DNA of 64,000 nt from Cyathus striatus (GCA_025738555.1 JAOVFP010000003.1:868001-932000), one strand, 5' to 3'; shown: positions 50,032 through 62,954, counted from the stretch's first letter. Notes: generated by a model not told the origin, from the sequence alone. Numbers and translations are program-made.

Positions 50032-53000
50032 CTACACAAAATCCCTCTCCAGATCATCGATAGTAAGTTTACTAGATAAGACCGCAGCGTGGTCTCCAGG
50101 TATAACCACAACCCTCGCACTAGGGCACGCTTCCTTCGCGCCCAGACCAGAAGCGAATTCCATCTCAGGCGATTCGCAGTATGCACATACACCGTCGCTG
50201 CTTAAATAAACCGTGGGTACCGCCTTCATGGACTTCAGCCATGATATGTAGAGATCCCGAGACCACACTCCATCCGAGCGAAATTCGTCTCCAAATAGAA
50301 ACTTGATACAAATTGAAATCGTGTTCTTCATTCTTTTAATTGTGTCTTCCATGAGTGGATGGATCGGTCTATTGTTAAGTGTAGCTTCTAATCCGTCCAA
50401 AAAATATGTGATAGTAGCAATTCGTTCTGGTACTGTCGTGCCCTTCGAAGTTGATGCTATGTTTAGAATGTGCCTAAGGTTATTGCGCACGTAGTCGTCG
50501 AGGTCTGTTGCCGATATGTTGGGATTAAATGTAGCGGGATCGCTAATACCGTGAAGGTATGCACTAGGAAAATGATCCAGAAACCCGACCTGTACGACAT
50601 TATCTCCAGATTGTTCAAGAAGCTTGACGAGATAAAGCAGAACTACGGAAGATCCACTGAATGAAGCAAGACGATATGGTCCTGCAGGGCGCTCACTCTT
50701 ATATAGTTGTTATTATAGGTCACTGATAGCTAACTATCCACAGCACTCACCTTGATCTGTTTCAAATAGAACGAAGCAAGATCATGAACAGATTCAAACA
50801 CTGTAGGAGGCACTTGCGTCCTATCAACAGACCAGACCGCGGACTTGTACTTTTCTTGACACGCCTTGAAGACACCTGAAGATCCTCCGATATCTGGGCG
50901 GCTTTGGGACCAAAAACTATAGTAATAAGAATGCAAATGATTTACCTGGTAGAAGTATCAGAGGAATTTCTCCATTTCCTTCTCTGAATTTCACCATTCC
51001 GGAAGGAGCTCTCACATCTTCCACATCTCTACTCCACGCCGGAAGAGTGAGGTCCATGTTAGGAGCTACACTCTCCTTTTTCCGGTCCGAGAATGATTCC
51101 TCGATTTCTACCCAGATAGGTAAGCTGGATATAAACGAACTGAGAGAGTTGATCGTTGGATGCGCAAATAAGAGGTCTGGAGAAAGATAAAATTTTGTTT
51201 TATCGGCACTCGGAGAAGGTTGTTTGCCAGAAAGTACACGCATAATCATGTTCCTAATTGACATTGCACATAAGCTGATATTGAAATCATGGGTTAATCT
51301 GCATCAATCCAATGTCCTTTAGGACATACCTGTCTGCACCGTAAGAAAAGATATTATCGTCATCTCCAATGTTTCGTGACAATGTTAGCGAAACTATCGA
51401 ACGAATGAAATACTTGTTATTGTCCATGTCGATTGATACATTATAATTGTCGATGGCCATTCCAGAGTCGGCTTCGTTGTATAATTTTTGAATTTCTTCG
51501 TGGTATTCCTTGAGGACAGAATGTCGTTTAGGGAAACCTTTATCGGAATACTCGAATGGCCTTCTTGAACTAGCAACGATGATCATCTGATGACACAGAG
51601 TGAGATTAGTTCAAAGAAGAAAAAAGGAACATGTCGAACCTCTTTAAAGATATGCGAATGACCAGGAGCTTCTGCATTAGCTTTCTGTACAGTGTCCCTA
51701 TGAATGGATTAGAGATTACTATTTAGCTATTAATATAGCTTTACCAAATTGCATCGCAATATTCCTTCACTTTCGTAGGATCTGCAGTGTCGAAGTTGCA
51801 GACCTCAGCTGGTAAAATAATCACGCCTGCCAGCAGCTGTTCTCTTCCAAACATGACAGCCGCAGCAATTCTCTCGTCTCGCTGAAGACATTGTTCTATA
51901 AAATAGAATAGGGTATTAATATGAAGAAGTCATGAACATAGATGGCACATGTACTAACCCATAGGAATAGGATTAGTCTAGGGTATTAACATGAATATGC
52001 AATTACCCAAGGCTATTCCGACTAACGTACCTTTTCCTATAAGTTTAGGAAGTCAAAATATGATCATGAATCAAAACAGGGAGACTACTCACGCCACTGC
52101 TATGAACAATTATAGTATCTGTTTCATTAGTTCCATAAGTTGTTAGTGACACAACTCAAATACATATACATGATCCCATACCTTGCCGACCAATTACTTT
52201 CCACAATGTTGAATCATTAGGGTGACGCGCTACTATGTCGGCAGTATCATATGCAGAACGTCCATCGATCGTTGTATTAGTAACAGCGAGTTTCCTGAGT
52301 TCATTCTCCTAGTAGTCGATAAATACGGAGTCGGCATTGAGAGGCATTCATAAACTTGCCTTGACTATAAGCTTATACAGTCCGTCATCTATATGAATGA
52401 ACGCTAGATCTAGTCCTGGCCGCGTCTATAACATGTGAGTTGATAATATGCAATCGAATAATGGCTACAAGTCGTCTGTACCTTCAGCCAGTTCCATCCC
52501 ACGGATTGGAGATTAGCTATAGGATTATAAGAAAGACGCTCGTTATTCTAGTTATCTTAAAGAATGTTAATTACTTACTTCGAAGGAATACACCCAAAGG
52601 GCCGGTCTCCGTTCTACAGTGGGTATATGTAGTTGGACCACCGTAATAACAACTAAGCACTTACGTTCCATATTGGGGGAAGAGAGGGACACCTTTTTGA
52701 AATAGTGTTTCGCCTACCTCATATGGCATGGGTCCTCCAGAAAACATCTAAAATTATGAGAAGAACGAAGGCATTTGAATGGCCGTGTATGCATACAATA
52801 GATTTAAATTTCTTTAATGCTTCTACATGTTGAGAATTTTTACTCCATGCCTATGAAAATCGATAAGTCGAATCAAATAAGATCGACAGGTCAACACGTA
52901 CCTCTAGAAATGAAGGAAGTGTAAACATCCCGTTCGAGTTTGCTGCAACAGCAGCGTCTATTACAGATTCGGGTGATGGAAAGATTAAGTCTTGGAACGG

Positions 53001-54021
53001 ATCAAATACGGAGGCTATAGTTCCAGCCATCATCTATACAGAGCGTCAGAATATCTAGTCGTGGTATTGGATAATGCGTTTAGTTACACAAGAAAGCATG
53101 AGGCAATACACCATGCCATCTAAATATCATTACAGCGTACTCTCTTCGGAGCTAACTGATACAACTCACGGTAAAATGGTAGTCCATGTATAGAGACAAT
53201 TTCGGTGCTAGCATCAATACCTGGGTCTCGATAAGCTGAATCGTAAGGTTAGAATTCCGTCTAATGCTATTAACAGAAGACAAACCTATAGAGACACCCC
53301 ACTTAAATATCACTTCGTGAGTTAAGTATGTAGGCTTAGGATGGCCTGTGGAACCCGTAGAATGGTATATAATACACAAACTTCCATTATCTACATTACA
53401 AGGCAGCTTGAAAGGGAGTAGGTGATCTCTGGGCTCCAGAAGGGAGGACAAGGTAGGAACAGCAAAAGTTGGGAGCCTGACACCAGCGAGAAGTTGAAGA
53501 GAAGCGCTACAGAGATCTTGGGTGCGCTGATCCTCGCTTCCGAAGACAGCTCGACAATTCGTTGTGGACAAGAGGTGAGCAACGCCATCAGGTGAGTTTC
53601 GCAAGGAAATCGGGAACGGCACACATCCAGCCGATTTGATGCCAACAATCACGCAGAAATAAGTGATAGAATCTGTTAAGTCATGATTAATAGGCTTGAT
53701 AGTGTATTAGAAAACGGGGAGTTATGTACCTAAGTTTGCAAGGATTCCGATAATGTAAGGTTCGGGAGAGTTTGAAGTTGTATTGCAATGATCTCCAACG
53801 AATTGTACAACCGATTGTAGAGCATTCGAGACTTCAATCCAAGTCATGTAACACAATTTCCTATCGGCGTCTGCATATTGAAAGACAGGACGATTGGGAT
53901 TGTGTTCGACGTTATATGCGATCACTTCTAGTATATTCTTCGTTTTGCCATCGAGAGGAGGAGGAATGAAACGCTGGGCAGAACCAAAATCACTCTGATC
54001 TGGTGTGGACGATATGGCCAT
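50032..54021 (-). CDS. Adenylation-carrier-thioesterase (A-T-TE) enzyme, copy 3, full length
   Basis: The start is ATG 54019-54021 (MAISSTPDQSDFGSAQRFIP) and the stop at 50032. Many short introns give roughly 1000 residues. Adenylation domain: LDSITYFCVIVGIKSAGCVP, the Ser/Thr/Gly-rich ATP loop YHSTGSTGHPKP, PFYHGMVYCLML, FSGGPMP, QYGTTETGPLG, YDTADIVARHP and DTIIVHSSG. Carrier domain: GADSLCAMSIRN, with the phosphopantetheine Ser formed across an intron (AG|C). Thioesterase: RPAGPYRLASFSGSSVV (putative nucleophile Ser) and IPGDHAAVL (His). Such enzymes activate a carboxylic acid as its adenylate, tether it to the carrier and release or condense it; quinone synthetases of agarics have this domain order. 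The adenylation domain resembles that of fungal aminoadipate-reductase-like enzymes, so the substrate cannot be named. It is the only complete member of the three copies here. No lesion was noticed, but not every exon joint was resolved. Confidence 0.78.
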
Positions 54022-54140
54022 ACTGGGAGTGAGCGATTAAACAGGCAGTTTCTCGACTTCGTTCGATGATCTTTATAGTTTTATGAAGCCTGTTATTATT
54101 AATAGTGCATCAGTCTAACTGGTGTCCAGTGACTCTGGTA
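54022..54140 (-). promoter_or_regulatory. Conserved 5' flank of the A-T-TE family, copy 3
   Basis: On the minus strand GAGAAACTGCCTGTTTAATC and the more distal TAATAACAGGCTTCATAAAA block precede the ATG. Both recur in the flanks of copies 1 and 2. It is probably core promoter and 5' UTR. Confidence 0.5.
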
Positions 54141-54883
54141 AACCCTTTCGATAAGCCATATAGAGCCGCCATCAATCAAACGGGAGCTATGAAGGATTAT
54201 ATCTAATCAAAAGGGGACTATGAAAGGCCGCCATTAATCAAACTCAAAGATAGAAAGGAACGTTTTGCCTCCAACCATTATACGGGATTGGAACGTGTCT
54301 TGTAAATATGTTGCATAGTAGATGGCTGGGGCTGTAAAGGGCTGGTACGTATTACAAGTGTGGCAGGCCCGACGTTTCACTACACCAATTGGATTCCAAA
54401 TTATTAATTTTACAGATATTAATGTGAGCACTAATATCATCCGAATTGATAAAATGTCCAATTCATGGGGACCGCGTTCGGCGGATTTTACTTGGTGCCA
54501 GTGGAAATATCGAGCGAATTGAAGCCCGCCAAGAATATTTAACTTCCTATAACAAGGCAATACCAAGTGAGTCATCCGGATCCTTCTCCAGCCGTCACTG
54601 TCGGTGGCGTTCTGTTTCCGGCTCTCACCGAAACATTATTATGTACCAGGTGGTGGCTGCAAGATGGGTATTTCAGAGGAAAGCCATACACAACGAAATG
54701 GTGCATCGTCCCACGGAATAGAGCTACACTTTTCAATCACATGTAGCTTATCTTGTTCGTGCGCAGAGATGAAGTGAATCTTAGTGCCAGCGGTAAATCA
54801 AGTACTTTTCTTATCAGGCGGATAGGCATCACTGACAACAAGGGATGATCCATAATAGATTGAAGTGTACGTAGGTGTACGTA
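54141..54883. other. No recognised gene
   Basis: A short repeated GCCGCCAT(C/T)AATCAAAC motif occurs near 54166 and 54228. Opposing frames (54234-54575 minus, 54322-54522 plus, 54446-54721 plus) have no motif I recognise. Confidence 0.4.
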
Positions 54884-55372
54884 CTAATCTTTTTCCGCGA
54901 CCTCTTCATTTACCGATGGCGTTGAATCAAGAATATTTACCCGGTCGTAGCGCGTACCTACTGTCAACTGAAACAAAACTGAAAGGGTCCTCGATAAGGG
55001 CTTAGCGCTTATTGCCAAACAATTCGAAGCTGCAGCCAAATAGACAAGCCGAGGTTGACGCAACCATGGCATTGGCGGCATCAGGAAGATTGCACCAGGA
55101 GTGTCGGTACAACGGCCGTCGGCCAGCGTCTCAGATATCGCAATGCACTGCTCGAGCCTACAGCAGCATAGGTGCCCATCCCTGGGGATACCAGTAACAT
55201 ATCGGCAAACAACGCTGTGTGTAACAAGCCCCAGACAATCTAATAGCAGTCGAAACGGGGGTATCTTGAGGACTATAGTGGTATGCAGTAGAGAAGCAGT
55301 GGTACTACGTCGAAAAGCCTGGGATGGTGTCGATGATGCAGCACCAGTTGCAGATTGGTCATAGAACGACAC
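54884..55372 (-). CDS. Unrecognised reading frame (162 codons)
   Basis: An uninterrupted frame starting MSFYDQSATGAASS. It is longer than most chance frames nearby and is fairly Leu/Pro/Cys rich, but I recognise no domain, signal peptide or paralogue in the window. It may be a chance frame in GC-richer sequence or a decayed exon. Confidence 0.2.
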   Translation of the reverse strand: MSFYDQSATGAASSTPSQAFRRSTTASLLHTTIVLKIPPFRLLLDCLGLVTHSVVCRYVTGIPRDGHLCCCRLEQCIAISETLADGRCTDTPGAIFLMPPMPWLRQPRLVYLAAASNCLAISAKPLSRTLSVLFQLTVGTRYDRVNILDSTPSVNEEVAEKD

Positions 55373-57876
55373 GCAGCCGATCCCTAAACAGGCTTAATCA
55401 TTCTGTGTAAGGTGGAAGTCTGCAAGATACCTAACAAGGGAGCGAACTACTAACGAGCCGAGTCTCATGAGATGCACAGCGTCCAGTAAGTACGGAAGGT
55501 GGGGCCATATCGAGAGATCCGAATTCGATTAAGATACAGAAGAACAAAGAGTAGGCACGAGTGGGCCTCAAGTAGGAATCTGTTGGAGGGAAGGGTGGAC
55601 TGATATGGGACTGGCGTCAAAGGGGTTATACTCCGTCAATGTTGCACAGACGCAAGCGGCTCAACTCTGTACAGGGATTGGCGTTCGCCTCGCCAACATC
55701 TCTCTCAACGTGAGGGTGCGTCCAAAGCACGCCACAGTTCATCTTCAAGTTCGTCCGAAGCATTGTCCACGTGGATGAGGCAGATGACGACTGTAGACCA
55801 AGAAAAGAGGAAGGGTATAAGTAATTCGGTTTGCGATAGAGAAGAACGAGGTGGGTACGGGAGGAAAATCAGTGCTTCGAGCAACTTGTAAGTTGTAAGA
55901 ACCTGGTGGAGGGAAAGGAGGACTGATATAAGACCCGGAGACGGTGAGCGCAGCAAGGGGTGAGGGGAGGGGGGGAGAGTCGCCTCGCCAGCATCTCAGT
56001 GCGATGGTGCGTCCAGAGCACTCCAATATCCACGATATCTGGATTGACCACGTCGTCAGGTCAGGGACGAAAAAGACGAGAGACGAGGCTCGATTTGGCG
56101 TTTATAAAGGAACATTGCTCGATTGAATCGATATCATCATGGAGGTCCTGATATGTACGTGCCTTTCTACTCTTGGATCTTCCTGGTAACAGGCTCTTCT
56201 TCATTATAAAGCTCCGAGTCGCGCACAAATCCTTCTGTTCCCGCCGCAACTCCCTCCAAACCAATCCTCCGCTACGCTTTACACCCTGACCGTCTTCACC
56301 ATACTTGTACCATCAGCTCAATGGGCGATAAGTAACCGAACACTAGGAACCAGTTTAGAACCAGCATCTCCTGGCGTTAGCGCGAATCACCGAGAATGAG
56401 AGCATCTGTGAGTTGAAAGAGTATCAGGTGGCAGTACTCAGACGGGCTGGGTGTAAGAGTACTCACCATCTTGTCAAACGAGCCAATCTTGATCTTCTCC
56501 CTGTCGCTACCAGCCCCTGACCACTCTTCACCCAAGCGCGCAAGTCTACACCAGCAGGGGTTCAAAAGGCACCTGCGCATGAAGGGACAGAACCTCCTTC
56601 AACCCTCTCCTCTGAAAGCCTCCTTCCTCTCTCCCAACATCATCCATCAGCACACTACCCCTCCTGCATTCGCGGATACCCGACGTACAGTTCCTGTCGT
56701 ACAACAACACATCTTCGTCGCAGTATGAATACGTGGTGTAGGATCCTGTATGAACATGGAGGCTGTCGTTCTTGAAGAGGAAGCTGCAAGCGTACGGGTA
56801 GAGGGTATATGAATGAAAGGTTGTTAGGTGGCCGACGTTGGCAAGGAGGAAGGGGGATGCAGTGGACGGGTACACAGTGCGCCTGTGCTGCCAGTGCTCG
56901 GGAGGGCTTCGATGGATGTACCGCAGTCGTTGGTATAGGAATTAAGCTGAGGGTATACGTGCTCACAAGTCTTGAGCTTGAGTACTGTACTCAGTTGTCG
57001 CAACCTCTTGAAATGATTTTGAAACGGACACGCTACAAAGCTTTGGCGATGTCACAAGTAGAAAACAAAGTTTGTTTACGAGTTGTTTGTCCTGAAGTTC
57101 CTAAGCAAATCACCTTGCTTGCAAGGTATATTCTGTCCGGGTTAAAATAGGTTGCACTTTTCGACCTTCACGTGCATTCTCCCACGGTAACATGCTCTCA
57201 CTCGGCTCTCTTCCCAACGGAATGTTGTAAGTTTATCTGTTTCATTCTCTCTGATGCATTCTCCTCTCCCTTCTCTCGTTTAATCCCTCCGTCTATTGTG
57301 GTACATACCGCTACGAAAAATCTATATCTGCGACACGAAACCTGATACCTGGAGGCTGGTAGGTTTTGACGTGTTGCGTGGCTTGGCAAGGCTGTTCTAT
57401 GTGACTAGCGCTTCGATGGCAGGATATTGGGATCCGGTTTCTGCTACGTGGTGAAACTATCGCTTGTGGTCTTTGTTTGTCGAGCTGGGGCCTGTCGGGA
57501 TCGTTGTACTCGTGTAAGGGTGGGTGTAAGGGTGGGATGTCGTATTTCTTTGTTCGAGTCACTGTGTGCTCCCTCTGTCCATTCTCCCTTGCCTCAAATC
57601 ATCTCTCATCATTGTTAATCTCAACCCCCTTATGATGTGGTACTTCTATTTCTTGTTGTGATATGGCACTTGGTATCAGTTCAAGATGGAAGGTCTAGAG
57701 ACTATCATGGGTATGCCATGTGTCTTTGTCTGATAACGTTCTGACCTATAGGTGTCATAGGCTATGTATCCATAGAACCTTTTGCAACACACTACCACAG
57801 CATAATAAAAAACGTTGACTAGATCCAGTCTCTCATCACCTCTAAAATCTATAAGGACAAAATTGGATTCCTTGTA
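55373..57876. repeat. Tandem duplication (~310 bp) and unassigned sequence
   Basis: About 55570-55760 and 55880-56050 are diverged direct copies: GGAGGGAA(G/A)..GGACTGATAT, TCGCCTCGCCA(A/G)CATCTC and GGTGCGTCCA(A/G)AGCAC occur in the same order. Further right, minus-strand frames at 56377-56580 and 56546-56875 could belong to one decayed gene, but no family is recognised. The rest to 57876 shows nothing I can support. Confidence 0.45.
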
Positions 57877-58075
57877 CAGTTTGTGACACTTAAACATCAC
57901 AAATTTTATTACAGTAGGAAAATGAATTTTTTATGGCAAACTAATTACAGATTCAGAATCAGAAAGTCAAAATACATACAAAAATGATGTTTTTGTGAAA
58001 TTCCCACGATAAAATAGCTGTGCCAAATTTTTTGGCGAAAAAATTGACATGTTACATAGCCTAATTTAGGATACA

Positions 58076-59012
58076 ATAGCCTCGAGTGCCATCATAGCAC
58101 AATTTGAGACTTGACAGTGTTGATGATGCTGTCTAACAGCCCATTCTGCTGCTTCACCTGTTAAACCACACCTATATGCACTCATAAATCACCATGTTCA
58201 GTTTATAAAATGACAAATAACATCCAGAGGACAAGCATCTAGATATTTCACAACTGCTTTTTTTGCATCTTGAAAGGTTCTTTTATATTCTTCACAATAC
58301 TGTAACAATCAAATCAATTCGTCTGTCACGCATCACACACCCTTTTGATGAGACGAAATTTGGTGCTTGTCACGCGTCATGTTCAAAAATGACAAAGGTT
58401 TCAAATGGTCACACAAAGTTGCAGATTCAAATTTTTTTTTTTGCAGTGGTCAAACTTGCTATTTGGGCTTAAATTGACCTAAAAATTTTTCTTTTCCTAG
58501 TTCAAGTAGTGAAAGTGACAAAAATTTTGGTGCGTCACACAAGATCTACAAAAGTGACGAACTGATTTGATGGTTTGGGATGTCATGCACTCAGAGGGGT
58601 GACAAATTGATTTGATTAATACAGTACCGATATTTTGCCCACCCCCAGTACTGTCAAAGTGTATGCTAAATAATTTAAATTTGTAATATTATTAAAACAT
58701 ACATACCATTTCTATTGGGTTCAATTCACAATGAAATTTTGGCAGAAACATACAAATATGTCCAGCATTAGTGATTAATGTCTCAAGCATTGACTTCTGA
58801 TTGACAAAATCATCTTGCTGGCTAAGTAGATGGGCCATGCAGCAATCTTTACTTTCAAAAGGGAAAACTGGTGAGCATTTTGCATGAAGGTGAGAAACAT
58901 CAGCCCAGTGAAGCAATTCAGAGGCTGTATTTTTTGCGGAATCATATTGCTCTGAATGAAAGCATACTAAAAATACATTTATCATGATTTTTACTATTTT
59001 TTTTATGGCCAA
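58076..59012 (-). pseudogene. DDE superfamily transposase, C-terminal half
   Basis: In coding order: KDCCMAHLLSQQDDFVNQKS, then GHICMFLPKFHCELNPIEM (a conserved block of fungal Tc1-like DDE endonucleases), an intron, YWGWAKYRY, [MITE insertion], CEEYKRTFQDAKKAVVKYLD, CHFIN*TW*FM, AYRCGLTGEAAEWAVRQHHQ and a stop at 58076. The two in-frame stops sit where relatives have Arg (NR-WR), consistent with CGA to TGA changes. The N-terminal DNA-binding part is absent. Inactive. Confidence 0.85.
58300..58624. mobile_element. 325-bp MITE nested in the transposase
   Basis: The ends are inverted (CTGTAACAATCAAATCAATT against CTGTATTAATCAAATCAATT), with TA on both sides (58298-58299, 58625-58626). Removing the element and one TA restores the transposase reading KYRY-CEEYKRTF exactly. 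The interior has GTGAC-rich words and a run of T. Confidence 0.85.
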
Positions 59013-59440
59013 GTGCCAAATTTTTGGGCTAAAAAATCAAAAAATCGGAATTTCGAAAATCTGCTCATGGAATATTGTAGATTACATCGTAACTATCCTA
59101 TTCCGATGATTTTCGGAAGCTAAAAGTCATTTATGGTTGCTAGAAAATTCACTTATGGTGGTTAGAAAAGCGATTTTTTAGCACCCAGTGAAGCGATTCA
59201 GAGGCCGTTTTTTTTTTGTGGAATTATATTGCTATCGATGAAAGCATACTAAAAATACATTTTTCATGATTTTTACTATTTTTTATGGCCAAGTGCCAAA
59301 TTTTGGGGCTAAAAAATCAAAAAAAATCAGAATTTCGAAAATCTGCTCATAGAATATTGTAGATTACATTGTAACTATCCTATTCCGACGATTTTCGGAA
59401 GCTAAAAGTCATTTGTGGTTGCTAGAAAATTCGCTTAATA
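58898..59440. repeat. Internal tandem duplication (period ~286 bp)
   Basis: CCAGTGAAGC(A/G)ATTCAGAGGC begins both copies (58898 and 59184). They share GAAAGCATACTAAAAATACA, GGCCAAGTGCCAAATTTT and ATTTCGAAAATCTGCTCATG. It lies upstream of the remaining transposase frame, within the mariner-like element. Confidence 0.85.
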
Positions 59441-59471
59441 AATTTGTGGTGTTTAAGTGTCGCAAACTGTA

Positions 59472-62400
59472 GGCATGAGTGACAAACCTCACCTCAAAAT
59501 CTATCATAAACTCCTTCAGGTATGAATTTAAATCCATCTTACTCAATATTAATATTCTCGTTCATTTATAACTGCAGCTAGTCCCAATATTTAATGTCAA
59601 TGTGATTCCAACAAACATACTTAGTTCGTCGCTGTTACCTCCAGCTCAACAGCATTCTTACAAATTTCCCAAGACTGGTCTACCATTCCAAATCGGCCAA
59701 CTTGTTCCAGAACTGTAGCCGACTCGCTCACTACTTTATCTGACACCCATCAAATTGTCTGCCCTCCATCATATGATATGCATGGCTACCTAATCTGACT
59801 GCAAATGTATCAAGACCGTCTCCTCGATGCAATGGTTGAAATCATGTTTGAACTAATTGTCCTTTACGAGGAGACCATTTGAACTGACCTCATATTCATT
59901 ACATGGTACATTTACTTGCAATACATACCATTCCTCCGCCTCATCGCAAGGTCACTCCTCATGAGGTAAATGTATTACATAAATTAGATGCTCTAGTAGA
60001 TTTCCGCTTAAGCACACATAGACGTACCACATATTAATTCCCGCTACCTTTTAAGGTAGTAGGGTTATGTAGGGCGATGAAAACTCATTTTTTGCAGAGC
60101 GAACACCTCCCATCAACCAGAGTTTAAATACACATGATTGCCAAAAATAATGGTAACCGATATCGGTCATTCCCGTATCCTAACTGCTTGGAGCTACTAC
60201 ATACTTATCACGTCTGGTGCATCATTGACCAATCGTACTTACACGTTCTTTTGTATTTTTTATTTTACATCATTACTTTAAAGTTTTATGTTATATAGTA
60301 TGTTTAGATATATATTTTGTCTCAGAACACTTCATGGGACTACACTATATATTTCCTTGTTTTTACAAGTTTCCTGGGCTGTTGAAACCCAGTCAACAAT
60401 CGGCCTAGGCATGCGGGATATAATTTCCAGGTTTTTATCAAGGGAGATCTAGTAGAATTTGCTGAGCCACAAAATGAAGTCTTGGCAGCTTTACACACAC
60501 AAAACAATGGGATGTCTTTCAATCATTTTCTTAGAAAAATATGGACATTTCGAGCGATTTCTAGGGTAAACAGGATTGTGAGAGCACTGTCATAAACTTA
60601 GTACATGGAATTCATTTCCCCTCTCCATCACTTCTATATAATTGTAACGTTTATGCATGGTGTGCAACAGGCCCTTTCTTTTCACTCCCACCAACTTCTT
60701 GCACCTCATGCAAGTCTAGTACTTTGTAATACTCCCCTTTCACCCCTCCACCACTGGCACCTTAACCTCATCCATCTGCGAGAAACACTTCATCACAAGT
60801 GGTCTTTCATAGGTGCATCATGCATGGCCTAGTATCACTTCGTTTTGACTTGCACCCATTTAAATGAACCAGCAATGACTTCCCAGTTACCCATATCCCC
60901 ACTTCTACTTCAACTCCCTGTTATTTATTCATGTACTCCTGATTGAAACTCTACCTTTGATGGTTCGTTCGCATGATGATTGTTGGTTTGGGGTATAGAA
61001 GTCAGAGTGGTGCTCGGGGTGTACACATGTGCAAGGTATGTATGAGTTTAGTTAGTTTTTACAAACTACTGCTAATGCCGCTTTTATGTTAGTTCAATTG
61101 CATGAGGCTGAGGCTCGCACACGGCAAGTCAGTTAAATAGTTGGTATGTATAGTGAACAGTAGTAACATAGCATTAAATGTGTTGTATACTGACAAATGT
61201 ATCCTAGTAGATAAATTGGCAATATATGTGCTTTTGGTTTTCTTTCTATGCCTGTACAAATCGAATAATTTATGTGGCATTTTCATGAAAATTAATTTTA
61301 TAATGCAATGACCCATTCAATGAACTTTCAATAATACACCTCAGGTAGCGGGCCTTGCTGCTAGTCGGCCTTATTGATTTATTTTTGTTTTTAACAAATT
61401 AAGACTGTCGTTCCTCTCCCCCATTATGACATCACGTGATGTATCCCAAATTCGGAGATATATTCCTACGCTGCTTATGAACATGACATTTTGCATCTGG
61501 AAGACACATCGTACATACCACCATAGTTCAGTTAGATTATAGCTTTACGAGAGTGCAGTCAATCAATAAGGTTAAGAGTTCAAATTCCTCGCGTGAACTT
61601 TTATTTTTTTGTAGTGTTTGAATTCACCCCTGTCTAGTGACGCATAGATGAGTTTGGAAAGAAGCCGCGCCCCTCGGTGTCCTGTAGATCGCGGCTCATC
61701 GTAAGGTCTTGTTACTCATAAATTGAGTGATATTAGTGACGAGTTCATTGCCAAAGGAACGCGCACACACACGCACACATAACGAGCATACCCGGTACCT
61801 ATATCCAAACACATCTCTGTAATATCACTTCCGGTAGGATTTATAAAGTCCATTTGATGTATGCGTATGTAAAGTAATTGGATTCCGCTTCCTGTACCAT
61901 AAGACATCCGACCTTGCCAAAATTGCATGCGAAGTATCTAAAAGGTTCTGTAGTGTAGTCCCCTACGAAAGAAATCCCTGTAAATAAGTAATCTGGCACA
62001 TATATAGTCTATTAGTCCCCACAATGTGTCGAACGAAATGACCCAGGTTTGCTCGCGAAAGCCTACGATGACGCAATACCTAGTATACAACCCTCTATGG
62101 CGACCTACCAAATTTATTAGTCCTTAACGCTGAACATGGTTAGCAAAACACATGCTTACCAGTTATCAACAACATACACCAACGTCTTTCCTATGCTAGA
62201 GCTGTCATTCCTCAATGACGGGAAGTGCTAAAGACTCCGGCTTGCGATACGTATGCATGATTATGTTTGCCTCAGTGGTGGAGCACGGTAGAGTTCAGGC
62301 ATTGCTTAAAGTGCACTACGATACTATGCATGATATATCTGAAAAGTTGTGCTCTGCAGTACCGTAGGAAAATACTTCCGAATTTGGCAAGGTCACGTGG

Positions 62401-62954
62401 TGTCATAGTGGGGGAGACGAACGACAGTCACAAATTAATCAACATGATTATTTTTTCCTAACAAATGCAAGCAAGGTTTTCGTCGACAACGTCGACACTT
62501 CCCAGTAATAGCATATAATGCGATAAGTAAACACACTGCAAACACACTGGGATAAGTACAGGCATCGGGAGAACTGTCTGCTCTACGACACAACGTAGTA
62601 CATCGAGAATATATACACAACTTGCTCTAATAATAAATGAACGCAACCATTCCCCGGCCAAGTAAACAAGCGTTGGCACAGCAGATCATGAGCATGCGAT
62701 CGACGTAAACCGATCTGGTAAACCTCTGGTGTCTCCACCCCAGGACTACCAAGAATGTGAATGTATATTAAGTAGAATTATACACATAGAAGGCATGAAT
62801 ATCGATGTGAGAAAAGATTGTAATTGTAGGAATTAAAATGAGAACACATAGTACATAATAGTATGTATGAATAATGGTTAAAGTAACATAAATAAAAGCA
62901 CCCGCCAGATGCAATGTTATTCACGTTGCTGCCAGTATCGATAATTTACGGGTA
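59472..62954. other. No recognised gene
   Basis: AT-rich sequence with scattered short frames lacking motifs (for example 60340-60522, 61716-61928, 62435-62679, all minus). It contains the palindrome ACATCACGTGATGT near 61430, a palindromic CTACCTTTTAAGGTAG near 60048 and a CA-rich run near 61750-61775. Confidence 0.5.

Larger units (their letters stand above)
57877..59469. mobile_element. Tc1/mariner-like DNA transposon, decayed
   Basis: Inverted ends CAGTTTGTGACACTTAAACA (57877) and the matching right end (59469 inward, CAGTTTGCGACACTTAAACA) are each bordered by TA, and similarity continues to about 34 bp. The interior holds a DDE transposase fragment on the minus strand, a nested MITE and an internal tandem duplication. 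The element is too short for a full transposase of this type. Confidence 0.85.

Noticed and set aside
57178..57190. TCTCCCACGG, the same bases as the start of the Helitron-like elements
   Set aside because: Similarity does not extend beyond about 12 bases and no hairpin end follows, so it is probably chance.
61427..61441. Perfect palindrome ACATCACGTGATGT with a CACGTG core
   Set aside because: It could bind a bZIP or bHLH factor, but no gene lies next to it, so no regulatory site is called.
61527..61602. Possible tRNA-like sequence (AGTTCA..TGAACT ends with a TTCAAAT loop)
   Set aside because: The outer six bases pair, but neither the T stem nor the D and anticodon stems form properly, so it is not supported as a tRNA.
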